Shown here: in pieces, positions 24,324 through 34,108 of the stretch
Layout of the letters: each line of letters starts with the position of its first letter
Numbering within the stretch: the first letter of the stretch is position 1
Origin: Lachnospiraceae bacterium UBA7160
GTDB lineage: Bacteria; Bacillota; Clostridia; Lachnospirales; Lachnospiraceae
NCBI GenBank assembly: GCA_002491565.1
Contig: DKWE01000097.1
Coordinates: forward strand, 1-46,968
Direction of reading: 5' to 3'
Length of the DNA: 46,968 bases
Position numbers and translations under genes: made by a program
The notes under the pieces: model-generated
Seen by the model: the letters and a program-made list of their open reading frames with translations, nothing else
Told to the model about the DNA's origin: nothing
Database searches by the model: none

Positions 24324-25895
24324 ATGTATAAGGTAATCATTGCGGAGGATGAATTATTTGTGCGGCTTGGTATCAAGATGTCGGTTGAGTGGGAGAAAAT
24401 CGGCATGACGGTTGTGGCAGATGTTGAAAACGGACAGCAGGCGCTGCAGGCATGGGAGATCTGGAAACCGGATATTATAATCACGGATATAAAAATGCCG
24501 CTGATGGACGGAGTGTCTCTGATCCGGGAGATCAGAAAGCAGGACGAGCGGACACGCTTTATTATCCTGAGCTGTCTGGAGGAATTCGAGATCGTGCGGG
24601 AGGCGATCTCGATGGGAGTCACCGATTATGTGCTGAAGCTGACCATGACGCAGGCGGATATGGAAAAGGTGCTGCTGAAGTCGAAGAAAGAGCTGGAGAT
24701 ACTGGACGGAAGCGGCGGGGAGAAGCAGCTGCCACGGGATAAAAAGAAGTTTGAGAAGGAACTGCGGTCCTGGCTGTACTATCGGCTGGATATGAGCCCG
24801 AAAAGCCGCCGGGTAATCGAAGAACAGTTTCAGGATATGCAGGATAGCCGGGTGCGGATGATTCTTTTGGAAATTGACCGTTATCAGGAGTGCAAGAAAA
24901 GCTTCGACGATGCATACGGAACAATTTTAGACTCTGCGGCAGAGAATATCCTTTCCGAACTACTGGAAGGCCAGACACATATTTTGCTGGTTGAAAAGGA
25001 GGGCAGAAGTATTCTGATTCTCAAAGAAGGATCAGATGGCGAAGAGCTTCCGTCGGATACAGAAAAGCTGCTGGAGACTATCCGGAAGGTTTTTGGAAGA
25101 TATCTGGGCAGTACGGTCACTTTTGCACTCAGTCTTCCAGGGGCAGGCTATGAGGATTTGGGCATATTGTTCCGTCAGTGCAGCCTTTTGATGGAAAAGA
25201 AGTTCTTTTACGGGACAAATCGCAATCTGTATTTTCGTGGAAACGAGCAGGAAGAAAGTAAGGTTCTGATCAGGAGGAAGCTGGACCGCCTGATCCGGGG
25301 AGTGGAGGAAGAAGCAGAAGTGTTGCGGCTGGAGGATGCAAAAGAGGCATTTTGTCAGCATGGAAATCCGATTACGATCCGACACTTTTTTGAGCATACG
25401 GTGAATATGCAGCTGGGAAAACTGCTTCCGGATAACCAGCAGCGCTATCAGATTGTGGAATCTTTTACCGGAAGGATCAAACTGAGCCAGACACTGGATG
25501 AGGTGCTGGAAATATATCAGGATGCGAGGGCTTTTCTTAGAAAAGCTCATGGAGGGAGCGGTGAAAATCTCAGTAAACCGGTCCGGGATATTCTGCTGTT
25601 TATTCAGGAGCATTATGCAGAGGACATTACGTTAGACCAGATCGCAAGAACGGTGGAGCTGAGCCGCACCTATGTTTCCGGTCTGTTTAAAAAGGAGCTG
25701 GGTGTGAATCTGACGAATTATATTACGAATTACCGGATTGAGAAAGCGAAGGAGCTTCTGCGGGAAACGAACCTGAAGTCGTATGAGATTGCGGAAAAAG
25801 TAGGATTTTTTGATGAGAGCTATTTCAGCCGGAGCTTTAAGAAAGTAACCGGCTTGTCACCGAATGCGTATAAAAGGGGGATTCATTATTCATGA
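24324..25895 (+). CDS. YesN-type response regulator (REC + AraC HTH)
   Basis: A 523-residue response regulator. The N-terminal receiver has AEDELFVR and the phospho-acceptor D55 in IITDIKMPLMDG. A middle region of about 260 residues is unassigned, as usual for YesN proteins. The C terminus (about residues 415-520) is an AraC-type double HTH with DQIARTVELSRTYVSGLFKKELG and a second helix pair ending FFDESYFSRSFKKVTGLSP. It overlaps the sensor kinase gene by 4 nt, so they are a pair. It probably activates the ABC importer operon that begins 180 nt beyond the kinase gene. Confidence 0.93.
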   Translation: MYKVIIAEDELFVRLGIKMSVEWEKIGMTVVADVENGQQALQAWEIWKPDIIITDIKMPLMDGVSLIREIRKQDERTRFIILSCLEEFEIVREAISMGVTDYVLKLTMTQADMEKVLLKSKKELEILDGSGGEKQLPRDKKKFEKELRSWLYYRLDMSPKSRRVIEEQFQDMQDSRVRMILLEIDRYQECKKSFDDAYGTILDSAAENILSELLEGQTHILLVEKEGRSILILKEGSDGEELPSDTEKLLETIRKVFGRYLGSTVTFALSLPGAGYEDLGILFRQCSLLMEKKFFYGTNRNLYFRGNEQEESKVLIRRKLDRLIRGVEEEAEVLRLEDAKEAFCQHGNPITIRHFFEHTVNMQLGKLLPDNQQRYQIVESFTGRIKLSQTLDEVLEIYQDARAFLRKAHGGSGENLSKPVRDILLFIQEHYAEDITLDQIARTVELSRTYVSGLFKKELGVNLTNYITNYRIEKAKELLRETNLKSYEIAEKVGFFDESYFSRSFKKVTGLSPNAYKRGIHYS

Positions 25896-27718
25896 AAAGA
25901 AGCAAAAGGCAGTGGCAGGCTTTTGGACGGCGGCTGAAATGGCAGCTTCTGGCAGTTTTTATCGTGACTACGACGCTTCTGATGGGACTGGTTTCTTTAT
26001 TCGGATATCATCAGTCGGAAATTATTATTCAGGAGCAGTCCTCGAAGTTGATGCAGCAGCAGTTTCAGCAAAGCGAATATCATATTATGAGCTATACAAA
26101 TGAGGTCGGGAAGATTATGCGCCTCCTGATGATTCAGGAACCTATGCAGAATTACATGCTCTCCGGATGGCAGGCAGGCTTTCAGAACGTGGAGCAGCTC
26201 TGGGCAATTTTTGACTATGCGAATATGATGATGCAGAATTATAATTACATTGACTCCATCTACTACTATGGGGATGATGGAACTGCGCTGGGGCTGACGG
26301 AGCGCAGGCAGATGGTCAGCCATGAGAGGGATCTCTCCTTGCCGTGGTATCAGTCAGAAATCCGGGAGCAGACATCGAAACACCTGGGTGAGCTTTTGTG
26401 GTTCGGCGGTTATAACAACCTGGACTTCAGCATTGATAAAATAAACCCCGAAGAGGTGCCTGTCCCCTGCCTGACTGCGGTTTGCTCCGTATGGCTGACA
26501 GCAAGCAGGTGTGCTACGGTCATTGTCAATATCCGGCAGGATGCGATCGCGGATAGCTTTTCCAGTCCGGATGTGGACGAGAGAGTGCAGGAGAGTTATC
26601 TGATTGATCAGACGGGGATGATTGTAGCGCATCAGGACGAAGAAAAAGTAGGGACCAGGGCGGATTTTCAGCTGAGTGAGCTGGCGGAAGAGCCGGATGC
26701 CTACCTGATGCGTGATAATATTCAGATCAATTATTACCAGATGGAGGAACCGGACTGGATGATCGTAACGGAGATACCGGAAGAAGCGCTTTATGAGAAT
26801 CTGCTTTCGCTGAAATGGTGGTTTATATGGCTCTCAGTGGGAGGGCTTCTGCTTGTCCTTATTTTATATGTTTACAGTATTTCGAGACTGACAGCTCCGC
26901 TGACACGGCTTCGGATTGCCATGGAACAGATGGAAAACGGAACACTGGGTGAGCAGCTGGATGAGAGCAGTCAGAATGAGCTGGGAATGCTGGGACGGCA
27001 GTTCAACCGGATGTCGAGGAGTATCAATGACATGGTTACACAGATTCGCACGATGGAGCAGGAAAAGGCGATGCTGGAAAAGGAAGCGCTGCAGGCACAG
27101 CTCAATCCGCACTTCCTGTTTAATACCCTCAGCAATATGCGTTTCATGGCGAAGCTTGGATGTTCCGGGCAGCTGGAGGAATGCTTTGACGCGCTGGGGC
27201 GCATGCTTCAGCCGCTCTACCGCAGTGAGGGAGAGCTTTGGACGCTGCGGGAGGAACTGGACTATATGTCGAATTATCTGATTATTATGAATGTGCGGTT
27301 CGGCGGACAGCTGGATGTAGAGTTTGAAATTGGAGAAAATCTGATGAGATTTCAGGTGTTGAAGTTTATCCTGCAGCCACTGTTGGAAAATGCAATCGAG
27401 CATGGATTTGCCGCGTCCGGCGGAGAGGGAATGATTGTCATTGGAGCGGAGCAAAAAGAGGATTGTCTGGAGCTGTACGTAGAAGATAATGGAAAGGGAA
27501 TCTCGGAAGAGAGGCAGGCCTTTCTGCGTGAGCAGCTAAGCAGAGCGGAAAGCCAGAACGAGATGTACCGGGATCACGTTGGGATCGTAAATGTCCATCG
27601 AAGATTGCGGATCCATTTTGGCAGCAGGTATGGAGTGCGGTTTGAAAGTGTACAGGGTGAGAGTACCTGCATCTGGCTTAGGATGCCCTTGCTTAGTAAA
27701 GAGGCGTCAAAATCATAA
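25892..27718 (+). CDS. YesM-type sensor histidine kinase
   Basis: A 608-residue membrane kinase. One transmembrane helix lies near residues 14-36 and a second near 307-328. Between them is a large extracytoplasmic sensor domain (dCache-like by layout). A HAMP segment follows, then the His_kinase domain with H407 in LNPHFLFNTLSNMR and an ATP-binding N box LLENAIEHGF plus DNGKGI. This is the LytS/YesM family, which usually senses extracellular sugars or oligosaccharides together with a solute-binding protein. The neighbouring ABC importer supplies a plausible co-sensor. Confidence 0.93.
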   Translation: MKRSKRQWQAFGRRLKWQLLAVFIVTTTLLMGLVSLFGYHQSEIIIQEQSSKLMQQQFQQSEYHIMSYTNEVGKIMRLLMIQEPMQNYMLSGWQAGFQNVEQLWAIFDYANMMMQNYNYIDSIYYYGDDGTALGLTERRQMVSHERDLSLPWYQSEIREQTSKHLGELLWFGGYNNLDFSIDKINPEEVPVPCLTAVCSVWLTASRCATVIVNIRQDAIADSFSSPDVDERVQESYLIDQTGMIVAHQDEEKVGTRADFQLSELAEEPDAYLMRDNIQINYYQMEEPDWMIVTEIPEEALYENLLSLKWWFIWLSVGGLLLVLILYVYSISRLTAPLTRLRIAMEQMENGTLGEQLDESSQNELGMLGRQFNRMSRSINDMVTQIRTMEQEKAMLEKEALQAQLNPHFLFNTLSNMRFMAKLGCSGQLEECFDALGRMLQPLYRSEGELWTLREELDYMSNYLIIMNVRFGGQLDVEFEIGENLMRFQVLKFILQPLLENAIEHGFAASGGEGMIVIGAEQKEDCLELYVEDNGKGISEERQAFLREQLSRAESQNEMYRDHVGIVNVHRRLRIHFGSRYGVRFESVQGESTCIWLRMPLLSKEASKS

Positions 27719-27746
27719 AAAAATACTGAAAACCATAAAAAAATAC
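27714..27746 (+). promoter_or_regulatory. Two direct repeats, candidate YesN operator
   Basis: CATAAAAAAATAC occurs at 27714-27726 and again at 27734-27746, 20 bp apart, with similarity continuing into the next bases. The spacing is about two helical turns on one face, as expected for AraC-type binding. It lies about 100 bp before a TATAAT at 27844-27849 that has no good -35, which fits activation. Confidence 0.45.
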
Positions 27747-27897
27747 AGAATTCCCAAATCTCCTTTTTTCAGATTTTGAACGTTGCCTGAAGGAAAGACA
27801 GAAAAAGAGAATATCCTTTATCGATTAGCAAGGGAATATTTCCTATAATAATGTCACAAAGGTCAACCAAACAAGAAAAGAAAAAAGGAGGTTTTTT

Positions 27898-28824
27898 ATG
27901 CGAAAGACGCAGAGAGAGAAAGGGCTGATCGGAAAGCGCATGCCGGAAGGGAAAAAATTCTTCCTGGTGTCTATCCCTTTTGTCATATTCGTTTTCGCAT
28001 TTGCTTATATTCCATTATTTGGCTGGGCATATGCATTCTTTGACTATCGGCCAGGGCTTTCCTTACTGGACTGCGATTTTGTTGGATTCAAGATTTTTGC
28101 GAAAATCCTGAACAACAAGAATGAACTGATCCGTGTTATGAGAAACACGCTGGCGATGAGTTTTATCGGATTGCTTGGAATGCCGCTTCCAGTGATTTTC
28201 GCAATCATGCTGAATGAGATTCAAAATTCAAAATTTCGCAAGCTGGTACAGACCACGACGACACTTCCGAACTTCATCAGCTGGATTGTTGTGTTCACCC
28301 TGGCATTTGCGATGTTCTCTTCGGACGGTTTAGTGACGAACATCTGCAAAGCACTGGGAATGGATGTAAGAAATAACCTGTTGGGGGATAACAAGCATGT
28401 GTGGATCTTTCAATGGGCGCTGGGCACCTGGAAGTCTCTGGGGTGGGGAGCAATTATCTATGTGGCATCGATTGCCGGGATCGACGCGGAGCTTTACGAT
28501 GCGGCGCATGTGGATGGCGCGAACCGCTGGCAGACGATCCGCCATATCACAATTCCGGGGCTGTATCCGACCTTCTTCGTTCAGATGCTGCTGCAGATCA
28601 GTAACATGCTGAATAACGGATTTGAGCAATACTTTGTATTCTATAATCCGCTGGTAGCAAATAAAATAGAGGTTCTTGATTACTACGTATTCAGAATCGG
28701 TGTGTTGACCAATGATTACCCGCAGTCGATAGCGCTTGGCATGTGCAAGACGATAATCAGTGTTACCCTGTTGTTTACAGCGAACCGCCTTTCGAAAAAG
28801 GTGCGTGGCGAGTCGATTGTATAG
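27898..28824 (+). CDS. ABC sugar importer permease (LplB-like)
   Basis: A 308-residue permease of the carbohydrate ABC family. It has about six membrane helices, beginning with FFLVSIPFVIFVFAFAYIPLFGW, and the cytoplasmic coupling loop (EAA-like) AGIDAELYDAAHVDGANRWQ. The resemblance is to LplB/YtcP-type transporters for oligosaccharides. AAAAAGGAGG lies right before the ATG. A -10 TATAAT (27844-27849) with a poor -35 precedes it. No ATPase gene is in the operon, so a shared MsmX-like ATPase is probably used (family knowledge). Confidence 0.92.
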   Translation: MRKTQREKGLIGKRMPEGKKFFLVSIPFVIFVFAFAYIPLFGWAYAFFDYRPGLSLLDCDFVGFKIFAKILNNKNELIRVMRNTLAMSFIGLLGMPLPVIFAIMLNEIQNSKFRKLVQTTTTLPNFISWIVVFTLAFAMFSSDGLVTNICKALGMDVRNNLLGDNKHVWIFQWALGTWKSLGWGAIIYVASIAGIDAELYDAAHVDGANRWQTIRHITIPGLYPTFFVQMLLQISNMLNNGFEQYFVFYNPLVANKIEVLDYYVFRIGVLTNDYPQSIALGMCKTIISVTLLFTANRLSKKVRGESIV

Positions 28825-28836
28825 GAGGGAAGAGCT

Positions 28837-29724
28837 ATGAGGATAAAAAAGAGTAAAGGAGACCGGATTGGAGACTTCTTCATCTATACCATCTGTATCC
28901 TGTTTATGATCGTATGTATCTATCCCTTTTATTATGTCATAATCTACTCGATCAGCGATCCGGCTCAGGCGCTGAAGGGAATCTTTCTCCTGCCGCGCGG
29001 TTTCAGCATGGAGACGTACCGGCAGCTGTTACGGACAAATGACATCGGGAGCGCCTATATGGTTTCAATTGCCAGAACGTTTTTTGGCACACTGCTTACT
29101 ATTGCATGTTCTTCCTTTTTTGCTTATCTGGTGACGAACCAGAAAATGTATTTCAGAAAAGTGATTTACCGCTTCGTCATTATTACGATGTACATCAATG
29201 CAGGTCTGATTCCGTGGTACATGGTGATGAAAGCATATCATCTGCAGAATAACTTCCTGCTGTATATCCTTCCTGGAGCGGTAAATGCGTACTACATTGT
29301 TCTGATTAAGACCTATATGGAATCTCTTCCGAAAGAGCTGGAGGAGTCAGCCAAGATTGACGGCGCCGGAATGTTCCGCATTTACGGGCAGATCATCTTC
29401 CCGCTGTGCAAGCCGATTATCGCTACAATTGGTGTCTTCTCTGTCGTAGGCCAGTGGAATCAGTGGACAGATAACTATTTCCTGGTAACGAGTGCAAAGC
29501 TTCAGACACTGCAGATGGTATTGTACAACTATCTGAATCAGGCGAACCGGTTTACAAATATGTCCGGAAACAGTGCGGACGCGGCGGCGATTGCGGCGAC
29601 CATCACACCGACGTCGATCAAGATGTGTATCACGGTGCTGGTAGTCCTGCCGATCATGTGTGTATATCCGTTCCTGCAGAGATACTTTGTAAAAGGTATC
29701 ATGATGGGTGCGGTAAAAGGATAA
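28837..29724 (+). CDS. ABC sugar importer permease (YtcP-like)
   Basis: A 295-residue second permease, 12 nt after the first. It has six membrane helices, starting with FFIYTICILFMIVCIYPFYYV, and an EAA-like loop SLPKELEESAKIDGAGMFRIY. It forms the heteromeric channel with the upstream permease and ends with the typical QRYFVKGIMMGAVKG. The pair plus the following binding protein is the usual LplB-YtcP-LipO arrangement. Confidence 0.92.
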   Translation: MRIKKSKGDRIGDFFIYTICILFMIVCIYPFYYVIIYSISDPAQALKGIFLLPRGFSMETYRQLLRTNDIGSAYMVSIARTFFGTLLTIACSSFFAYLVTNQKMYFRKVIYRFVIITMYINAGLIPWYMVMKAYHLQNNFLLYILPGAVNAYYIVLIKTYMESLPKELEESAKIDGAGMFRIYGQIIFPLCKPIIATIGVFSVVGQWNQWTDNYFLVTSAKLQTLQMVLYNYLNQANRFTNMSGNSADAAAIAATITPTSIKMCITVLVVLPIMCVYPFLQRYFVKGIMMGAVKG

Positions 29725-29769
29725 AAAAGAAACTATAAAAAAATGAGGTATTGGAAAGGAGAAACAATC

Positions 29770-31506
29770 ATGAAAAAGAGCACGAAAAAGGCAACCGCGC
29801 TGATGATGGCAGCGGCTATGGCAATGTCCCTGCAGACAGGTACACTGATGACTCAGGCTGCTTCGGACGACGAGGTAGTTACCTTGACGATCTGGAATAC
29901 AGAGGTTCTGACTCCGGGCGTACAGACGACAGATGTCGCGAGAGTGATTGAGGAGAAGCTCGGAATCAAGATGGACATTGTACAGGGAGATGCTCAGAAA
30001 TTCAGTATTCTGACAGCCGGCGGGGATCTTCCGGATATTATTTACAACAATCCGGATCAGAATAATGTAACTGCCGAGCAGCTGATTACCAGCGGACAGG
30101 TGATTCCTCTGGATGATCTGATCGAGGAATATGGAGAAAATATCAAGACAAATTTCCCGGAGCGTCTGAATTATTCCAAAGAGTTTCTGAGCAACGGGGA
30201 GAACAAGACGTACTTTATTCCGATTCTTGGTTATGAGGCAGACGCAGAGCATCCGAATATCAGCTATACGATCGAAAATCTGGGCCTGATGACCAGATGG
30301 GATGTGTACAAGGCAATCGGATGTCCGGAAATCAAGACAACGGATGACTATCTGAATGTCCTGAAGCAGATGCAGGATTATGCACAGGAAAATGATTTGT
30401 GCGACGGCTCTCAGGTATGGGCGATCTCTGGATGGAATGACTGGGGACTGTGGCCGTGGTATGTATCGCTTCTTCCGGAAATGGGGTATGTCGGCGTTCA
30501 GTACGGCGTTATGAATGTAGAGACAAAAGAAGTCGAGAGGTTATACACGAGCGACGCATTTTGGGATTGCATGAAGTTCTTTAACAAGGCTTATAATATG
30601 GGAATTCTTGATCCCGAAGCGTTTACCATGAAAAACGACCAGTTCTGGGAGAAATGCCAGAATGGACAGGTTCTGATGGCATATGCAAGCTGGCAGACGG
30701 ACTATATCAATCAGCATCTGGCTGCAAATGTAAACCCGGAGTGGGGCTATGAGAAGCTTCCGTGTGATGGTAATCCGTACGTATATGGAATTACTTCAAC
30801 AGATGCCCCAATCGGATCTGGAGCTGAGTATGCGACGGCGATCACAACGAACTGTGAACATCCGGAAAAGGCAATGCAGCTTCTTGATTTCCTGAGCTCG
30901 GAAGAGGGCGCGCGGCTTCTGTACAGCGGCATTGAGGGAGAGCATTGGACGAGTGAAAACGGTGTTGTACAGCCGACGGATGACTTTATCGCGAACTCCA
31001 AGGCAGATTCTACCTACAGAAATACCGTAGGTGTAAATCTGTACAACAAGCTTTGCGGTTTCAGCAATATTGCAGTACTCTCTGATGGTTATCCGGCAGA
31101 CCTGGCAAAATCCAATGAACAGAAGTCCACGAATATTCTGGACATTGACAAGGACTATTGCGCGTATTACTCAGAGCAGGAAGGCGAGGAGTATAGCTAT
31201 CCGGGCCAGGTACTTTACGGCTTAAATCAGAAGGGCAAGGTAAATACTTATACGGATGGAATCCTTCTTGCAACCTTTGCGCCGACTCCGGACGAGGAGA
31301 CACAGCGTATCGTGGCACAGTGCGACCAGTACATGGCAATCCAGGGCGTAAGAGCCATCATGAGCGCAACAGACGAAGAGTTCGAAGCATGCAAGGAAGA
31401 GTCTCTGCAGGGACTGTCCTCCCAGGGCTACGATGATACGGTGGAACCGCTGCAGGCACTGTATGAGCAGGCATGTGAAACTGCGAAAACTTTTAACATT
31501 AAATAA
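29770..31506 (+). CDS. Extracellular solute-binding protein of the ABC importer, no lipobox
   Basis: A 578-residue LipO-like binding protein. The start at 29770 follows AAAGGAG. The signal peptide KKATALMMAAAMAMSL ends in MTQAAS, a signal-peptidase-I-like site. No lipobox cysteine is present, which is unusual for Gram-positive binding proteins. The mature protein opens with VVTLTIWNTEVL and has many aromatic residues suited to sugar stacking. It follows the two permeases and is followed by a hairpin at 31577-31605 that could lower downstream expression. Confidence 0.88.
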   Translation: MKKSTKKATALMMAAAMAMSLQTGTLMTQAASDDEVVTLTIWNTEVLTPGVQTTDVARVIEEKLGIKMDIVQGDAQKFSILTAGGDLPDIIYNNPDQNNVTAEQLITSGQVIPLDDLIEEYGENIKTNFPERLNYSKEFLSNGENKTYFIPILGYEADAEHPNISYTIENLGLMTRWDVYKAIGCPEIKTTDDYLNVLKQMQDYAQENDLCDGSQVWAISGWNDWGLWPWYVSLLPEMGYVGVQYGVMNVETKEVERLYTSDAFWDCMKFFNKAYNMGILDPEAFTMKNDQFWEKCQNGQVLMAYASWQTDYINQHLAANVNPEWGYEKLPCDGNPYVYGITSTDAPIGSGAEYATAITTNCEHPEKAMQLLDFLSSEEGARLLYSGIEGEHWTSENGVVQPTDDFIANSKADSTYRNTVGVNLYNKLCGFSNIAVLSDGYPADLAKSNEQKSTNILDIDKDYCAYYSEQEGEEYSYPGQVLYGLNQKGKVNTYTDGILLATFAPTPDEETQRIVAQCDQYMAIQGVRAIMSATDEEFEACKEESLQGLSSQGYDDTVEPLQALYEQACETAKTFNIK

Positions 31507-31576
31507 CTGAAACACAGCAGATATAGCTATTCTTCGATTGGTGCCTGTATATGTAAGTCTGTGCAGAATGCAGAAG

Positions 31577-31605
31577 AAGGGAAGCTTTAAAAGCTTTCCC
31601 TTTTT
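31577..31605 (+). terminator. Intrinsic terminator after the binding-protein gene
   Basis: AAGGG-AAGCTT (31577-31587) pairs with AAGCTTTCCCTT (31591-31602) with one bulged T, followed by T5. It separates the importer genes from the methyltransferase genes, perhaps as a partial terminator. Confidence 0.75.
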
Positions 31606-31714
31606 CTGCTGAAACCGAAGAGTACGTTCATTATCGCGGAGCAGAGACAGAGATGGAATGGAGTCCGGTATGCTCCGGAGGTGCTTCGAGTGTTTTTATG
31701 GAGGAAGAACACAT

Positions 31715-32764
31715 ATGAACTGTCTGACAAAGCAGGAAGTGATAAATGTGATAGAGGGAAAAGGCGCAGCTTCCCGCCCGCCGGTTCTCTATGATCTCTG
31801 GATCGGGGAGAATGTGTTTGGGTGGGACGCCCGGAGGAGGGCGAAATGGCTTGCACAATATCCCAGAGATGTGGACGATGTATTTCTCAATCTGCCGGAT
31901 CTGATACAGGCTCCGCCGGATGCCCCCAACTATCGCTGGTGCGGTACAGACAAAACGAAGATGGAGGAAAAAGGCTGGGACGCCCGGATTCTTCTGGAGG
32001 ACTGGGAGAGCGAAGAGGCGGAGAAGCTGTTCGAGACATTTCCAGATCCGGAATATCCGGGTCTGATCCCGGAGCGGAAGCCAGACGGGGAGCGCTATAC
32101 GCTGGCGCGCTGGTGGTATCTGCTGTTTGAGCGCCACTGGTCTATCAGGGGGATGGAAAACGCGCTCACCGATTTTTATCTGTATCCGGATGAGACGCAC
32201 AGGCTCTATCAGAAGCTGACGGATTTTTATATGAGGATTATGGAGCGGGCGTGTGCAGAAATGAAGATTGACGGATTCTTCGTCTCAGATGATCTCGGGA
32301 CACAGAACGCGCCGTTTTTCTCACAGGATATTTTCGATGAGTTTTTTAAACCGTACTATAAGCAGATATTTGAAAAGGCACATGAGCTCGGCACGCATTT
32401 CTGGCTGCATAGCTGCGGCAAAATTGAGAAATTTCTTCCGTCCTTCATTGAGCTCGGGCTGGATGTGATTCATCCGATCCAGAGGTATACGATGGATGAG
32501 AGACGCATTGCGGAGCAGTTCGGGGATCAGATCTGCATTCTGGCAGGGTTTGATGTGCAGCAGACGATTCCGTTCGGGACGCCTGAGGATGTGCGGAAGG
32601 AAGTGCGCTATCTGCTGGATTCCTACTGGAATGATAAGGGACGGCTGATGCTTACCATGGGGAATAATTCTACAGAGGACTGGGAGCTGGACAGCCTTCA
32701 GGCGCTGTATGAAGAGACGATTTCGTATGGAATTGAGAAGGCGGCCGGCGCTCACACAAAATAA
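31715..32764 (+). CDS. UroD-fold methyltransferase-like protein
   Basis: A 349-residue UroD-superfamily protein. The start at 31715 has GGAGGAAG upstream. The metal-site strand is H232-S-C234-G (WLHSCGKIEKF), matching the HxC half of the MtaA/CmuA zinc motif. The third ligand position reads LTMGNN rather than a Cys. GFFVSDDLGTQNAPFFS and FFKPYYKQIFEKAHELG are further family features. Its operon contains two more UroD-fold genes and a corrinoid protein, so a role in moving a methyl group from a substrate to the corrinoid, or from it onward, is inferred. Confidence 0.82.
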   Translation: MNCLTKQEVINVIEGKGAASRPPVLYDLWIGENVFGWDARRRAKWLAQYPRDVDDVFLNLPDLIQAPPDAPNYRWCGTDKTKMEEKGWDARILLEDWESEEAEKLFETFPDPEYPGLIPERKPDGERYTLARWWYLLFERHWSIRGMENALTDFYLYPDETHRLYQKLTDFYMRIMERACAEMKIDGFFVSDDLGTQNAPFFSQDIFDEFFKPYYKQIFEKAHELGTHFWLHSCGKIEKFLPSFIELGLDVIHPIQRYTMDERRIAEQFGDQICILAGFDVQQTIPFGTPEDVRKEVRYLLDSYWNDKGRLMLTMGNNSTEDWELDSLQALYEETISYGIEKAAGAHTK

Positions 32765-32782
32765 CCGGAAGGAGATGGAACG

Positions 32783-34051
32783 TTGAAAGCAGTGATCAGC
32801 AAGAAAGACCGGGAAGTGCTGAGGGAAGTGGCAAAGAAACAGCTGGAATATGCCAATATGGAAATCAACAGGAAGCGGGAAAGCGAGTGGTATCTGCACA
32901 ATGACCTGAAGGGAGAGCGCCCGATGGTCCAGCTGGAAATGTGGTCCTTCCACCATGAGATCATCCCGCAGCTGTTAAAATGCGAGGGCAGCTTTGCCAG
33001 GGATCTGGAATGGGGCCTGTATGCCAACTTTCTCAATCAGGCTTTGCTGGATGACGACCGCGTGACGCCAGACTATTATCCAATGAATTATGATACCTGG
33101 TTCCGCCTGTTTGATATTGAGATCGAGGAAGAGTTTGCGAAAAATGCGGACGGCGGAAATGGTCTGGGAAGACATTTTAAAGAGCAGGTTCAGGATCTGG
33201 AGGAGGACTACGGCAAACTGAAGGAGACGCGCTTCGGCGTGAATGTGGAAGCCTCTCTGGAGAAGAAGGAGGTCATCGAAGACGCAATCGGAGAGATTCT
33301 TCCGGTGCGGATGAAAATGGACTGCCTGTACAGTGTGCCGATGCAGATGATTGTGCACTTCATGAGCATGGAGAACATGATGTTTGCGCTGTACGATTAC
33401 CCGGAACTGTTCAAGGAGATGATGAACCGGATTGCGGATGACACGCTGGCGTATTTCCGGATGCTGGAGGAGAAGCGATTGATTCTGCCGACGACCTCGT
33501 ACGAGAGTGTCGGGAACGGTACCTGGGCGTTTACGCATGATCTCCCGGGCTGGGAGGAGTGGGAAAAGCGTCCGTTTACCACGAAGGATGTCTGGGGCTT
33601 TATGGATGCGCAGGAGACGGTGGGAATCTCGCCGGACATGTATGAAGAATTCGTATTCCCATGCTACCAGAAGATATCGAGCCAGTTCGGACTTTTATCG
33701 TACGGCTGCTGTGAGCCTGTCAGTGCGGTCTGGGACCGCTGTATCAGCCGGCTGGAGAATCTGAGAAAGGTATCGATTTCACCGTGGTGTGACGAGGCGT
33801 TTATGGGAGAGCGGCTCCGGGGCAGCAGGGTGATTTATCATCGCAAGCCAAGTCCCAATTATCTGGGGGTGGGAACGACGCTCGATGAGGATGCTCTGAG
33901 GGACCATATCCGGTACAGTCTGGAATGTGCGCGCGGGTGCAAAATGGAACTAACGCAGCGCGATGTCTATACCATCAACCATGATGTGGGAAAGGCAAAA
34001 AGGTATGTGGAGATTGTGCGGGAGGAGATCGAAACGCACTGGAAACCGTGA
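32783..34051 (+). CDS. UroD-fold protein, divergent long subgroup
   Basis: A 422-residue protein from a TTG start at 32783, with AAGGAGATGG upstream. It is longer than the others, with an N-terminal extension of about 100 residues rich in aromatic and acidic residues. The expected HxC strand reads SY307-GC309-C310-E311; a later WCDEAF adds one more Cys. It is distant from true uroporphyrinogen decarboxylase and probably acts on a methylated substrate in concert with the corrinoid protein (inference). Spacing is 18 nt to the previous gene and 57 nt to the next. Confidence 0.75.
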   Translation: MKAVISKKDREVLREVAKKQLEYANMEINRKRESEWYLHNDLKGERPMVQLEMWSFHHEIIPQLLKCEGSFARDLEWGLYANFLNQALLDDDRVTPDYYPMNYDTWFRLFDIEIEEEFAKNADGGNGLGRHFKEQVQDLEEDYGKLKETRFGVNVEASLEKKEVIEDAIGEILPVRMKMDCLYSVPMQMIVHFMSMENMMFALYDYPELFKEMMNRIADDTLAYFRMLEEKRLILPTTSYESVGNGTWAFTHDLPGWEEWEKRPFTTKDVWGFMDAQETVGISPDMYEEFVFPCYQKISSQFGLLSYGCCEPVSAVWDRCISRLENLRKVSISPWCDEAFMGERLRGSRVIYHRKPSPNYLGVGTTLDEDALRDHIRYSLECARGCKMELTQRDVYTINHDVGKAKRYVEIVREEIETHWKP

Positions 34052-34108
34052 CAGAGAAGAAATTCCGGAACAAGCCAAAATGGAGAGAACAGGCCAGGAG
34101 GTAAAAAG

